DNA from: JANLUX01 sp031366005 | Lineage (GTDB): Bacteria; Bacteroidota; Bacteroidia; AKYH767-A; OLB10 | DNA length: 45,763 nucleotides | Reading direction: 5' to 3' | Assembly (NCBI GenBank): GCA_031366005.1 | Contig: JANLZB010000025.1 | Span: forward strand, 1 to 45,763 | In this document: in pieces, positions 24,930 to 34,161 of the stretch | Layout of the letters: every line of letters begins with the position of its first letter | Position numbering within the stretch: position 1 is the stretch's first letter | Notes under the pieces: model-generated | Told to the model about the DNA's origin: nothing | Databases searched by the model: none | Seen by the model: the letters and a program-made list of their open reading frames with translations, nothing else | Program-made: the position numbers and the translations under genes

Positions 24930-27900
24930 TTATTCTTTTGTAAATTTCTGAATGCTGACATTATCACCACTTACCACTTTTATCATGTAAATTCCGCTTG
25001 CAATAGTTGATAAATCAAGTATGAATTTATTTTCACCAATAGTGGAAGTGTTATTATGGTTCAACAAAGTTTTTCCAAGTAAATCTAATATCTGGATTGA
25101 TCCTGGCTGTTCTTTATCAGCGATAAACATTACATTCAATTCTGTTTTTGTTGGAATTGGATAAACGTTAACATGGAAATTATCCATGGTTAATTCATTG
25201 CTCTCTCTGCAACCAACAGTCACCGCTTTTGACCTGTTAGTGCCGGAACCACATGCATTGGTTGCCAGTACTTTTACATTTCCACCAGTTGATGCAAAGT
25301 TTACTGTTACAGAAGTAGAAGCAGTAACCAACGTAGCGCCAGCAGATGTTGTTGATCCATCATTAATATGCGAGCCAGTGGGGCCACTCCAGGTATAATT
25401 AACTGCTGATGTAACTGGCGATGTTGAATAAGGCACTCCGGATTGATTTGCGCAAACTGAAGATGATCCTGAAATAGTTGCCGGAGTTGCGGGAGTTGCT
25501 TTAACAGTAAGAGTACGCATTCCGCTTGTTGCACATCCATTAGTAGCAGTTACGGATAACTGACCTGATGCATAACCTGCTCCAAAGTTTGCTGTAATCG
25601 AATTTGTTCCTTGACCGCTTGCAATATCAGCTGTTGTAGTTCCGAATGACCAGTTATAAGTGATACCTGCAACATTAGTAACAGAATAAGGAACTCCATT
25701 CAAATTACAAGTACCGAAAGCACTTCCGGAAATTGCAGAGGGAGTTGAAGGAAGGTTTCTTGAAATCAGCAATGTCCGAGAAGGGCCTGTTCCGCATGCA
25801 TTAGCAACAGCAACCTGCAAATTACTATTGGCTGTAAATCCGGAAGTATAATTAATGGTTGCTGTTCTTGTTCCCTGTCCTGAAATTACATTACCACCCG
25901 CAGGTGGAATCCAGTTATAAGAAGTTGCTCCTGCAAACACAGGTACAGAATAAGTTCTTGTATCTCCCGGACAAACTTTCTTGTTCCCTCCTGTTGTAGT
26001 AATAGTTCCGGGAGTTCCTGGCTGCGTACAATTAGTTACTGTTGTTTGCTGCGAAGAAGAATTGCTGCAGCCCTTTGCATCCGTATAAGAATAAGTTATA
26101 GTATAAGGTCCGCCAGCACCTGCAGAAGAAGGAGTAAAAGTGTTTCCTGAAATTCCAGGGCCACTGAAGTTTCCTCCAACAGGCGAACCCGTTAAAGCAG
26201 CTGCCGGATCATTTACATTATACGATGATGCTAAACCGCTGAATGAAACATTGGGCAATGGATTAATCGTAGTTGTTGCGGATTGGGAACCTGTACATCC
26301 ACTTGCATTGGAAACAGTAACTGTAAATGTGCCTGCTGTGTTTACTGAAATACTTTGTGTGGTCGCACCTGTACTCCAGTTATAACTGCTAAAACCTGCA
26401 TTAGCGCTTAATTGTGTTGAACTCCCCTGGCAGATGTCCGTACTGCCGCTGATTGTTGGATTTAAATTTGAAACCTCACTGGTAGTTGCAGAGGTGCTTG
26501 CGGAACAGCTATTGGCGTTTGTAACAGTAACAGTAAATGTTGCTGCAGTATTAACAGAAATGGTTTGTGTTGTAGCGCCTGTGGACCAGTTGTAACCTGA
26601 ATATCCCGCACCGGCATCCAGCGTTGTTGAATTTCCTGAGCAGAAGGTGAGAACACCACTGATTGAAGGAGACGGAGCAGGATTAATATGAAGTGTTGCA
26701 GGTGTGCGCGTACTATTGCAAGCGCTGGAATTATTTTGAGCATAAAAAATAAAATCACCGGGAGTATTTGAATTTGGCAAAGAAGTAGTTCCAATCGGAT
26801 TAAAGGGTGAATTACTTCCTACCTGGCTTCCTCCTGTTGAAGCGCTCCACCAGGTAACAGTAGTTGCTAATATATTATAGGTAATATCAATTCTTACGGA
26901 ATCCACAGTTGCATCTGTACCTGCGTCATCATACGACTCGGATAAAACGAGACTTACAGTTCCGCCTGCTGATGGGAAGTTAGACAAATTGATTACAGGA
27001 TCAGGTGAAACTATCCCTCCTGAATTTAAAGAAGAAACGGATGTAGCAGCCAGTGAATAAGCTCCCGTTAAGGCAACCCTGAATTCACTTCTCCATGAAT
27101 TACCCAATGAATTTATTTTAAATAGTTTTAATTGAGCACTTGTAATTACAGCACCAGCAGGAACAGCAGGAATATTAATTGTGCTTAGAGAAGTTGCAGG
27201 TCCAGGGGATGAGTAAGGGCTTCCGCTAAATTTATTTTGGGTAGTAGTAGAACCACCCGCAGTTGATGATGACGTTAATCCTTGTCCTGCAGCAATGGAT
27301 GCATATTGACAAATGATATAATTACCAGTAGTTGGTGCAACAGGAACAGCGTTAGGTGTAATTGTTTTTGATGCTGATTTTGGACATCCTGTTGCATTCG
27401 TCACTGTCACTGTGTAAGTGCCTGCTGCGTTAACTGTAATTGTTTGCGTTGTTGCACCGGTTGACCACAAATAAGTTAAGAATGAACCTGCATCTAAAGT
27501 GACTTGTTCGTTTGGACAAATCAAAGAGTTTCCACTGATAGTTGGATTTGGCAATCCCGGAGGCAAATCAAATGCTGCTGTTTGATCAGTTGCACTGTTT
27601 GAACTTCCCTGCAAGGCGCTGTATCCCATTCCTCTTCTTGCAAATGCTTCCCAAATTCTGCAGGTATGAGCATGATTGTATAAAACAGTATCTGCGGTTA
27701 ATATTGCATTGCGTGCGTCAATATAACCGGGACTGCATGGCTGAAGCTTCATTCCTTCCAGCACTAAACGTATTGCAATGTTGTTTCCTGCTGTTGTCAC
27801 TGTAGGATCGCTGTTATAACCTAAATCTTCCATCAGAAACCATGACATATCCCAGATCACATCACACCATATTTCTCCGATGTTATGAACCTCAGTACTG

Positions 27901-29438
27901 GCAGCCATATCGGCATACGTTTGCGGGTTAATGCTCATGTCTGTTGAATATGGAAATCTTCTTATTCCTGCGCCAGTTGTTGCCTGACCTAAAACATAGG
28001 TTCCCATTCCACGCGGAGTAGTACCAACATCACTGGGTTTAATGGTCATCATCAAACCTAACCAATCACTCCATCCTTCGCCACCTTCTTCAGCGTTGCT
28101 AAGGCAATTTGAATTTGACGGCCCTCCTGTAAGTCGGTTAGAAACACCATGCCCAAACTCATGAGTAATAATGCCATTATCAAATGACCCGTCTCTGCCC
28201 GGTGAAGTATAATTGAAAAGGTACATCTGCATTCTTCCCGAGCTGCCATCAGCAGGAGTGGAAAAATTTGCATTGTTGGTTCCGCTTCCATCAAAGCCTT
28301 CCGCTAAAACCGGATCATTGGCAGTTCCTCCGTTTCCATAATTATTTTTCTGAAAGTTTCCTGCAGCTTCTGTAAAGCCTGAATGATAAAGCACATCATG
28401 GACACGGTTATTTACATAAAACAGATTGGTGAGGGATGCATCCTGATTACCGGTAGGCGCTAATGCCGCGTTAAAGGGAAAATTAAAAGTTAGTGATGAT
28501 GTACCGTCCGGGGAATAGCCTGGGAGGTTATCATTATTTGCATCTTCATAAGCATACACATTATTACCGCGTGTAATGGTGTATTCCGCGCCATCAATCC
28601 CGTTCACATCATGCCAGCCAAAAGGTGATGCTGCGGGATCAGAAGGATCATTTAATAAAGTGCGGCTTCCGAATGAAGGAGCTTCAACAGGGAATGCAAA
28701 TACATTGTAATGTGCCGAAGGAGCCAATGGAGATGGAGGAGAAGGTTGGGGGGATAAATAATTTTCTGCGGGAGAATTTGCATTTAGGGTTACTCCAAAA
28801 TTATCTTCTACAGTGAAATCGTTTTTATCAATATAATCTCCTGTTAAAGCATCCACTCTAATATTCCACCAATGGGGTTCGTTTTTCAATTCAATACTTA
28901 CGTTCCATGCAAGCACCACAGCTTTATCCATTGCTCTATAAACAAGCTGAACAGTAATAGGTCTTGAAGAAATGGATGGAGACTCGAAAGTATATGTGTT
29001 AATTGTTCTGTCCTCACTGATAAATTTTACAGGAGCAATTTCTGTTTTACCAATATGAGAAAGCGCATAGCCAATTGCAGCTTCAGCAGTTATAGAAGGC
29101 TTGTCTGTTTTAATTTGTTTTTCAAGATGATCAATTAAGCCGGATTTAAAATAAACTACCTTGTTATCCTTGATAAGGAAAATGCTTATAGCATTAAAAA
29201 CTCCGATATTATGATACCGTTGTTGAATATAAGCATGCGTAAGTCCTGTTTCATTTTCAGTGTATTGATCTGTGATCAGGTAATCATTGATATCACTTTG
29301 TAACCAGTCGTTTTTTTTCTTTTCGGTTTCCAGCTTTGAATTAATAAGACCACCATTTTGCTGAGCATCCACTTTGAGTAGAGAAAAGGAGAACAGCACA
29401 ATACAGACAATAACATTTTTCAGTAACAGATTTTTCAT
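24930..29438 (-). CDS. Secreted M36 (fungalysin-like) metalloprotease with Ig-like repeats and T9SS tail
   Basis: The 1502-residue protein has a signal peptide (MKNLLLKNVIVCIVLFSFSLLKVDA), an FTP-type propeptide (about 30-210) and a zinc metalloprotease domain (about 230-625). The zinc motif is HEFGH at 426-430 (ITHEFGHGVSNRL), with EEGGEGWSDWLGL supplying the third ligand. Three near-identical Ig-like repeats follow, each with LDAG/SANAG...WSTGATTQ(T/S)I(S/T)VN and a closing TVTV(T/S)NA, two of them back to back and one separated by a jelly-roll-like segment (about 710-830). PKD-like domains (CPGDTRTYSVP) come next. The end (about 1420-1502) is a type A T9SS sorting domain: VYPIPTKTELN and LDLSTIASGIYMIKVVSG. 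It should be exported by the type IX system and act outside the cell on proteins; the natural substrate is unknown. Confidence 0.93.
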   Translation of the reverse strand: MKNLLLKNVIVCIVLFSFSLLKVDAQQNGGLINSKLETEKKKNDWLQSDINDYLITDQYTENETGLTHAYIQQRYHNIGVFNAISIFLIKDNKVVYFKSGLIDHLEKQIKTDKPSITAEAAIGYALSHIGKTEIAPVKFISEDRTINTYTFESPSISSRPITVQLVYRAMDKAVVLAWNVSIELKNEPHWWNIRVDALTGDYIDKNDFTVEDNFGVTLNANSPAENYLSPQPSPPSPLAPSAHYNVFAFPVEAPSFGSRTLLNDPSDPAASPFGWHDVNGIDGAEYTITRGNNVYAYEDANNDNLPGYSPDGTSSLTFNFPFNAALAPTGNQDASLTNLFYVNNRVHDVLYHSGFTEAAGNFQKNNYGNGGTANDPVLAEGFDGSGTNNANFSTPADGSSGRMQMYLFNYTSPGRDGSFDNGIITHEFGHGVSNRLTGGPSNSNCLSNAEEGGEGWSDWLGLMMTIKPSDVGTTPRGMGTYVLGQATTGAGIRRFPYSTDMSINPQTYADMAASTEVHNIGEIWCDVIWDMSWFLMEDLGYNSDPTVTTAGNNIAIRLVLEGMKLQPCSPGYIDARNAILTADTVLYNHAHTCRIWEAFARRGMGYSALQGSSNSATDQTAAFDLPPGLPNPTISGNSLICPNEQVTLDAGSFLTYLWSTGATTQTITVNAAGTYTVTVTNATGCPKSASKTITPNAVPVAPTTGNYIICQYASIAAGQGLTSSSTAGGSTTTQNKFSGSPYSSPGPATSLSTINIPAVPAGAVITSAQLKLFKINSLGNSWRSEFRVALTGAYSLAATSVSSLNSGGIVSPDPVINLSNFPSAGGTVSLVLSESYDDAGTDATVDSVRIDITYNILATTVTWWSASTGGSQVGSNSPFNPIGTTSLPNSNTPGDFIFYAQNNSSACNSTRTPATLHINPAPSPSISGVLTFCSGNSTTLDAGAGYSGYNWSTGATTQTISVNTAATFTVTVTNANSCSASTSATTSEVSNLNPTISGSTDICQGSSTQLSANAGFSSYNWSTGATTQSISVNTAGTFTVTVSNASGCTGSQSATTTINPLPNVSFSGLASSYNVNDPAAALTGSPVGGNFSGPGISGNTFTPSSAGAGGPYTITYSYTDAKGCSNSSSQQTTVTNCTQPGTPGTITTTGGNKKVCPGDTRTYSVPVFAGATSYNWIPPAGGNVISGQGTRTATINYTSGFTANSNLQVAVANACGTGPSRTLLISRNLPSTPSAISGSAFGTCNLNGVPYSVTNVAGITYNWSFGTTTADIASGQGTNSITANFGAGYASGQLSVTATNGCATSGMRTLTVKATPATPATISGSSSVCANQSGVPYSTSPVTSAVNYTWSGPTGSHINDGSTTSAGATLVTASTSVTVNFASTGGNVKVLATNACGSGTNRSKAVTVGCRESNELTMDNFHVNVYPIPTKTELNVMFIADKEQPGSIQILDLLGKTLLNHNNTSTIGENKFILDLSTIASGIYMIKVVSGDNVSIQKFTKE

Positions 29439-29497
29439 GAGAATAAGTTTTTAAATTTCTAACTGTTTTGGGAACTATAAATACAGGATTGTTTATT

Positions 29498-29514
29498 AAA
29501 CCCTGTCAGAGGAA
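29498..29514. repeat. Decayed half copy of the CCCCTGACAGGG repeat
   Basis: AAACCCTGTCAGAGGAA matches the right arm of the palindrome at 2464-2498 at 15 of 17 positions. It lies in the 168-base gap between the M36 protease start and the EmrB-like transporter stop. The other arm is missing. Confidence 0.45.
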
Positions 29515-29606
29515 CGTAAAGTTGCGAAAATCCGGAGAACTGGCATGCGAAAAATAAATTATTTTTTCAAAAACATAAATTTATATTGAATAATTGTGTG
29601 TAACCA

Positions 29607-31154
29607 TCAATGTGCATCCACTGCAACCTTTGCTGTGCGATTAAATTTCTGCAGGTATAAAAGCGGAATACAGAATAGAAAAAATATGCCGACAAACCAA
29701 AACCCATCTATGTAAGTTAGCAAATAAGTTTGTTTGATAACTGTACCTTCCATTGCTTTATAAGCGAGTGTTTGTGCATCAGCAGCTGAATATCCTTTTC
29801 CAATAAAATTATTTGTGAATGCTGATAAACGTTCTGTGAAAACAGGATTGTAAGCATTAATATGTTCTACAAGCTGATTGCGATGATACCCTTGCCTCAC
29901 ATGCAGCAAAGTGGTGATGATTGCAATTCCAAAAGATCCGCCCAACTGGCGCATCATATTATTTAATCCTGTTCCCTGTGCAATATCTTTTGGCTGAAGG
30001 CTTCCCAATGCAAGTGTAGTAAGAGGAACAAATAATAATGCCAGCCCGACACCACGTAATATTAACGGTATATAAAAATCACTTTCTCCTGATGCTAATG
30101 ATGCATGAGATAAGGTATAAGTAAAAAGAAAAAACAAAAGAAAACCAAACGTTGCCATAATCTGCGGAGGAAATTTATTTTGCAATAATTTCCCTACAAA
30201 TGGCATCATAAAAATGGTAGAAAGTCCGCCCGGAATTAATAACATTCCCGTTTGTTGCGCTGAAAAACCTAAAAGATTCTGGCAGAACACCGGAAAAATA
30301 AATATTGATCCAAACAAACCAAACCCTAAAATAAAAGTGGTGATCATACCAATGGATAATGAACGATTTTTAAGAATGCGTAAGTTAACTACCGGATGTT
30401 CGGTGGTTAATTCCTGCCAGATAAAAGACACCAAAGCAATCAGTGAAGTGATAGAAAGAACAACGATATATGTTGAATCAAACCAATCATCGCCTTCACC
30501 GCGTTCTAAAACAATTTGTAAAGAGCTTACGCCAATCGTCAATAAAATAATTCCAATCCAGTCCACATCACCAATTTTGGAATTATGCAATGATTCTTTG
30601 ACATATTGCAGAGTGAGAATAACTGCAATAATTCCCAACGGCATATTGATAAAGAAAACCCATGGCCACGACCAATGATCAGTGATGTAACCGCCCAGCG
30701 TTGGTCCGAGTGTAGGTCCCACTACAACTCCCAACCCGAATAATGCAGTAGCCATTCCTAATTGTTCTTTGGGCCAGGTCTCCATTAAGATGGACTGCGC
30801 AGTTCCCAGCAACGCTCCTCCACCAATTCCCTGTATGAAACGAAAGATTACAAGTTCCCAGATGTTATGTGCATTGCCACAAAAGAAAGATGCAACGGTG
30901 AAAAGTATAATTGAAAAAGTAAAATAATTTCTTCTTCCGAATCTTGTTGAAAGCCAACCCGACATCGGAAGTATCACAACATTTGCGATTGAATATGCAG
31001 TTACCACCCAACCCACATCTTCTAATGTAGCTCCAAGATTTCCCATAATCTGTGGAAGAGAAACATTCACCACAGTGGTGTCAATCAATTCAAGCAGCGC
31101 TGCAAGAATTACTGTGAGCGTGATTATCCACTTATTAAAACCTACTTCGGGCAT
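29607..31154 (-). CDS. EmrB/QacA-type MFS multidrug exporter (DHA2, 14 TM)
   Basis: The 515-residue inner-membrane protein belongs to the DHA2 drug:H+ antiporter family, with about 14 hydrophobic helices. Visible signatures are LLELIDTTVVNVSLPQI in the first helix, the motif A-like GWLSTRFGRRNYF, RFIQGIGGGALLG and the motif C segment GLGVVVGPTLGPTLGGYI in helix five. It ends in a short basic tail. With the HlyD-type adaptor and TolC-type channel upstream on the same strand it should form a tripartite efflux pump across both membranes. The four-helix-bundle gene separates it from the adaptor gene. Substrate unknown. Confidence 0.94.
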   Translation of the reverse strand: MPEVGFNKWIITLTVILAALLELIDTTVVNVSLPQIMGNLGATLEDVGWVVTAYSIANVVILPMSGWLSTRFGRRNYFTFSIILFTVASFFCGNAHNIWELVIFRFIQGIGGGALLGTAQSILMETWPKEQLGMATALFGLGVVVGPTLGPTLGGYITDHWSWPWVFFINMPLGIIAVILTLQYVKESLHNSKIGDVDWIGIILLTIGVSSLQIVLERGEGDDWFDSTYIVVLSITSLIALVSFIWQELTTEHPVVNLRILKNRSLSIGMITTFILGFGLFGSIFIFPVFCQNLLGFSAQQTGMLLIPGGLSTIFMMPFVGKLLQNKFPPQIMATFGFLLFFLFTYTLSHASLASGESDFYIPLILRGVGLALLFVPLTTLALGSLQPKDIAQGTGLNNMMRQLGGSFGIAIITTLLHVRQGYHRNQLVEHINAYNPVFTERLSAFTNNFIGKGYSAADAQTLAYKAMEGTVIKQTYLLTYIDGFWFVGIFFLFCIPLLYLQKFNRTAKVAVDAH

Positions 31155-31179
31155 GTCTTCAGTTTACAATTAGCAGTTC

Positions 31180-31192
31180 GCAGTTGGCAATA
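31180..31192 (+). repeat. Left arm of 13-base inverted repeat flanking the IVS gene
   Basis: GCAGTTGGCAATA here is the exact reverse complement of the stretch at 31653-31665. The two copies bracket the four-helix-bundle gene. A TTACAATT octamer also occurs just outside the left arm (31164) and upstream of the right arm (31631). Confidence 0.7.
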
Positions 31193-31249
31193 AATAAATT
31201 AGGCAACGAAAACAAATTAACGTGGGTAAAATAAAACAAAGAATAAATT

Positions 31250-31624
31250 TTAATTTTTTTTTGAAGCATATTTTTTTGGATTTTCTATCATGTGGTTGAT
31301 TAATCTTCCAACTTCTTCAGAGTCTTTTAAAAGTTCATTATACATTTCTTGTTTAATATATTCGCAAGCTAATGCAAAATCAAGCCATACTTGTGTTTCG
31401 GTGTTTTCCATATCAGCATCACTTGATTTGCTAACAAAATGATTTTCATAAATTCTTTTTCTATAACTTTCACCAACATTTGAACAAACAGAACGCGATG
31501 ATCTTCTCATCTGCGAAGTAAGTCCAAATTTTTCTTCATTTGGAAAAGCTTTACTCAGATGAAAAATTTTCATTGACATATTAAACGCTTTTTTATAAAC
31601 TGTAAGATCTCTGAATGTTCCCAT
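31250..31624 (-). CDS. Four-helix-bundle protein (23S rRNA intervening-sequence family)
   Basis: The 124-residue cytoplasmic protein matches the family often labelled 'four helix bundle protein' or S23, first met in 23S rRNA intervening sequences. Its start, GTFRDLTVYKKAFNMSM, and the core TSQMRRSSRSVCSNVGESYRK are diagnostic. It should form an antiparallel helical bundle that assembles into a ring with a basic surface, probably nucleic-acid binding; its function is not known, though a relative (Avd) serves diversity-generating retroelements. No reverse transcriptase or rRNA lies nearby. It is out of place, set between the adaptor and transporter genes of an efflux operon and bounded by 13-base inverted repeats, which suggests insertion as a mobile cassette. 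Confidence 0.9.
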   Translation of the reverse strand: MGTFRDLTVYKKAFNMSMKIFHLSKAFPNEEKFGLTSQMRRSSRSVCSNVGESYRKRIYENHFVSKSSDADMENTETQVWLDFALACEYIKQEMYNELLKDSEEVGRLINHMIENPKKYASKKN

Positions 31625-31652
31625 TTTTAGTTACAATTGATTTTCTTTTTTA

Positions 31653-31665
31653 TATTGCCAACTGC
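31653..31665 (-). repeat. Right arm of 13-base inverted repeat flanking the IVS gene
   Basis: TATTGCCAACTGC, exact reverse complement of 31180-31192. It is followed by a second partial word, CTATTGCC, which suggests that the element is built from short GGCAATA / GCAGTT words. Confidence 0.7.
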
Positions 31666-31691
31666 CTATTGCCTTTTCTTGCTAACTAATT

Positions 31692-32735
31692 TTAATCCAG
31701 TTTAACTGAAACCCGAACGCTCATTCCCGGTCTTAAACGTGAAACGATTTCTTTGTTCGCATTTAATTTTATCTTGACCGGAACACGTTGAATAACTTTC
31801 ACAAAATTTCCGGTTGCATTATCAGGAGGAAGCAAACTAAACTTAGCACCCGTTGCTGCAGAGAAACGGTAAACCGTTCCTTCAATTTTTTCTCCGGGAA
31901 ATGCGTCTGTTTTTATTTCCACTGATAAACCTTCTTTCATTCTTGTTAATTGCGTTTCCTTAAAATTTGCAATCACATAAATGTTGCTGTCTGAAACAAT
32001 AGAAAGAAGAGGAGATCCTGCGTTAACAAGTTGCCCTTGCTGTACATTTTTTTTGGAGGCCAGGCCAGTTGCAGGAGCAATGATAGTGGCATAAGAAAGT
32101 TGAAGTTTTGCATAATCAACATCTGCCTGTCGTTGCTGAAGTGTTGAATTTGCAACTGATATCATTTGTTGCGCTGATTGAATTTGCGCTCCCGATACCT
32201 GCTGTTGTTTTATGGTGGTTTCCAATGCGGCTTCTGCGGCATCCTTCTCTGCTTTAACCGCATCAAACTGTTGTTGGGTTACTGATTTATCCGCAATCAA
32301 ATTCTGGTAACGACTAAAATCCTGTGTTGCTTTCCATACTCGAACTTTAGCTGCATCTATAGCAGATTTTGAAGTTGCCTGATTTGCCTGAGCGGTAGTA
32401 ACATTTGATTTAATAAAGGGAACATTTGCAGCAGCATTTGCAAGTGCAGCTTCTGCCTGTTGAACTTTGATTTGTAAATCACGATCATCTAATTTAATCA
32501 ACGTATCACCTTTGTTCACATGTTGATTATCTTCAAAACGGATTTCATTTACATAACCTGATACCCGGGCAAGCACGGGACTTATGTCACTATCAATCTG
32601 GGCATCATCAGTGTCCTCGTGATGTTGTGAATAAATGTATTTGCTGATACCAAACGTTGCAGAAGCAATGATGATGAGTGCAAGAATGATGGGAAGAATT
32701 TTTTTCTTCTTTGATTTATTTTTTTCAGGTTCCAT
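31692..32735 (-). CDS. HlyD/EmrA-family membrane fusion protein
   Basis: The 347-residue protein is the periplasmic adaptor of a tripartite pump. A basic cytoplasmic start is followed by one membrane helix (about 13-33, ILPIILALIIIASATFG), then the first half of a lipoyl-like barrel-sandwich (VLARVSGYVNEIRFEDNQHVNKGDTLIKLD), a coiled-coil hairpin rich in Ala and Gln (about 75-200), the second lipoyl half (IIAPATGLASKKNVQQGQLV) and a beta-barrel end with LRPGMSVRVSVKLD. It links the EmrB-like exporter to the TolC-like channel. It lies 77 bases downstream of the channel gene; the gap holds a large inverted repeat. Confidence 0.95.
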   Translation of the reverse strand: MEPEKNKSKKKKILPIILALIIIASATFGISKYIYSQHHEDTDDAQIDSDISPVLARVSGYVNEIRFEDNQHVNKGDTLIKLDDRDLQIKVQQAEAALANAAANVPFIKSNVTTAQANQATSKSAIDAAKVRVWKATQDFSRYQNLIADKSVTQQQFDAVKAEKDAAEAALETTIKQQQVSGAQIQSAQQMISVANSTLQQRQADVDYAKLQLSYATIIAPATGLASKKNVQQGQLVNAGSPLLSIVSDSNIYVIANFKETQLTRMKEGLSVEIKTDAFPGEKIEGTVYRFSAATGAKFSLLPPDNATGNFVKVIQRVPVKIKLNANKEIVSRLRPGMSVRVSVKLD

Positions 32736-32749
32736 ATTTTTTAGTCTCC

Positions 32750-32812
32750 AGTCTTCAGTCCACAGTCTTCAGTCGAACTTAAGTATTGACTGGAGACTGT
32801 GGACTGAAGACT
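32750..32812. repeat. Inverted repeat with 25-base arms, AGTCTTCAGTCCACAGTC words
   Basis: Arms 32750-32774 and 32788-32812 are complementary at 24 of 25 positions across a 13-base loop. The arms are themselves built from CAGTC/CTTCAGTC words, and one further word (AGTCTCC) precedes the left arm. It occupies nearly all of the gap between the TolC-type stop and the adaptor start, so the operon mRNA would carry a very stable hairpin here. Confidence 0.8.
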
Positions 32813-34137
32813 TATTTTATTGTTCCAATAGATTTTAATAATTTATAATAAGCAATTTCTGCATCCGCTTTTGCAAGCATCAGATTAATTTTTGCCTGCA
32901 ACAATGCATTGTCCGCATCTGCCAGTTCGCTTTGAAGCACTAATTGGTTTTTATATTTATTGCCTGTAATTCGGTTGTTTTCTTCAGCCTGAATTACAGA
33001 TTTTTCAAGCACTTCAATTTTTTTCTGTGATTGCATATACGTGAGATAGTTTTGATTTACCTCCATTTTAATAGCATCCCACATAATATTTTTCTGTTGT
33101 TCCGCCTGATCAGCATTTGCCTTCGCTTCAGCAATATTGTGCTTATTGGAATAGAGGTTTGTTATATCAAACGCCAAAGTAATACCGGCATCCCAGGTGT
33201 TTTTAAATTCATCAGTCACAGGAAAAATTCTTGTGTTGGGTCTGCTGTAATAATAATTAGCACCAACAGCAACAGTCGGGTAATAACTGTTTTTTGAAAC
33301 TTTTAAAGAATTTAATAAAGACTTGTTTCTTAAATCCATTGCCATATAATCTCCGCGATTATTGCTTGCCTGTTGCATGTAATCCTCCATTGATTTCAAT
33401 TCCTTTTTAGTGAACAACGAAACAGAATCAATATCTATCACCACTTCACCATTAAAGCCGAGCATAAGGTTCATATTATAATTCGCAACATTTAAATTGT
33501 TCTCGAGGTCGAGCTGTGTAAGTTCGACATTTGATTCCTGCAGTTCCCACTTCAGCACTTCATTATGCGTTGCAATTCCGTTTTTCTCCCAGTTATTTAC
33601 ATCCTTTAAATGTCCACGTGTTTGTTGCAGGTTATCTGCAAGTAATTGCTGTGTCTGTTTTATTTTAAAGAGATTATAATATGCATTTACGATTGCAAAA
33701 ACTATTTCATCTGAATCTTTTTGTGCATCTGATGAAGCAGCCTGTTGCAAATATTTTTGAGAAGCCTGTGCATATTTCAATCTGAAACCACTGAAAATCG
33801 TTTCACTTAATGAAGCACGCGTTGTATAATTATTCGGGATGTTCGGAAAGAAAGCAATGGGTTCGCTAAAGCCTGGTAAGCGAGCTTTTAGTTCATCAAT
33901 TTCACTCAAACGGGTATAACCTGCATATAGTTTTAATGATGGAATGGTTGCATCCATTGCTTCATTGTATTTTGCATTGGCCAGTGAAACTTTTGCTGCG
34001 CTAAGCTTGAGATTCCTGCTGTTCTCCAATCCTGTTATAATAGCTTGCTGCAGACTTAGTGTTTGTGTTGTTTGTGCGTGCAATGAAAAAACACACATTA
34101 TTATTCCCAATAATGATAAAAAAATTGTTTTACTCAT
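32812..34137 (-). CDS. TolC-family outer membrane efflux channel
   Basis: The 441-residue protein has a signal peptide (MSKTIFLSLLGIIMCVFSLHA) and two homologous halves of the outer-membrane efflux protein fold, each with long helices and short barrel strands: LQQAIITGLENSRNLKLSAAKVSLANAKYNEAMD in the first and VEVNQNYL... / ADAEIAYYKLL in the second. YYNLFKIKQTQQLLADNL marks the end of the first helical hairpin. It provides the exit duct for the efflux pump encoded downstream. It starts 24 bases after the TetR gene. The stop codon touches the right arm of the inverted repeat. Confidence 0.94.
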   Translation of the reverse strand: MSKTIFLSLLGIIMCVFSLHAQTTQTLSLQQAIITGLENSRNLKLSAAKVSLANAKYNEAMDATIPSLKLYAGYTRLSEIDELKARLPGFSEPIAFFPNIPNNYTTRASLSETIFSGFRLKYAQASQKYLQQAASSDAQKDSDEIVFAIVNAYYNLFKIKQTQQLLADNLQQTRGHLKDVNNWEKNGIATHNEVLKWELQESNVELTQLDLENNLNVANYNMNLMLGFNGEVVIDIDSVSLFTKKELKSMEDYMQQASNNRGDYMAMDLRNKSLLNSLKVSKNSYYPTVAVGANYYYSRPNTRIFPVTDEFKNTWDAGITLAFDITNLYSNKHNIAEAKANADQAEQQKNIMWDAIKMEVNQNYLTYMQSQKKIEVLEKSVIQAEENNRITGNKYKNQLVLQSELADADNALLQAKINLMLAKADAEIAYYKLLKSIGTIK

Positions 34138-34161
34138 AACGAATGCTGTTTTTATGAAAAT

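Noticed and set aside
31250..31624. Diversity-generating retroelement (Avd-like accessory protein)
   Set aside because: No reverse transcriptase, template repeat or variable repeat was seen nearby; only the fold family is shared.
32738..32815. CRISPR-like repeat array
   Set aside because: The repeated AGTC words form one inverted repeat with a single 13-base loop; there are no regularly spaced repeats or cas genes.
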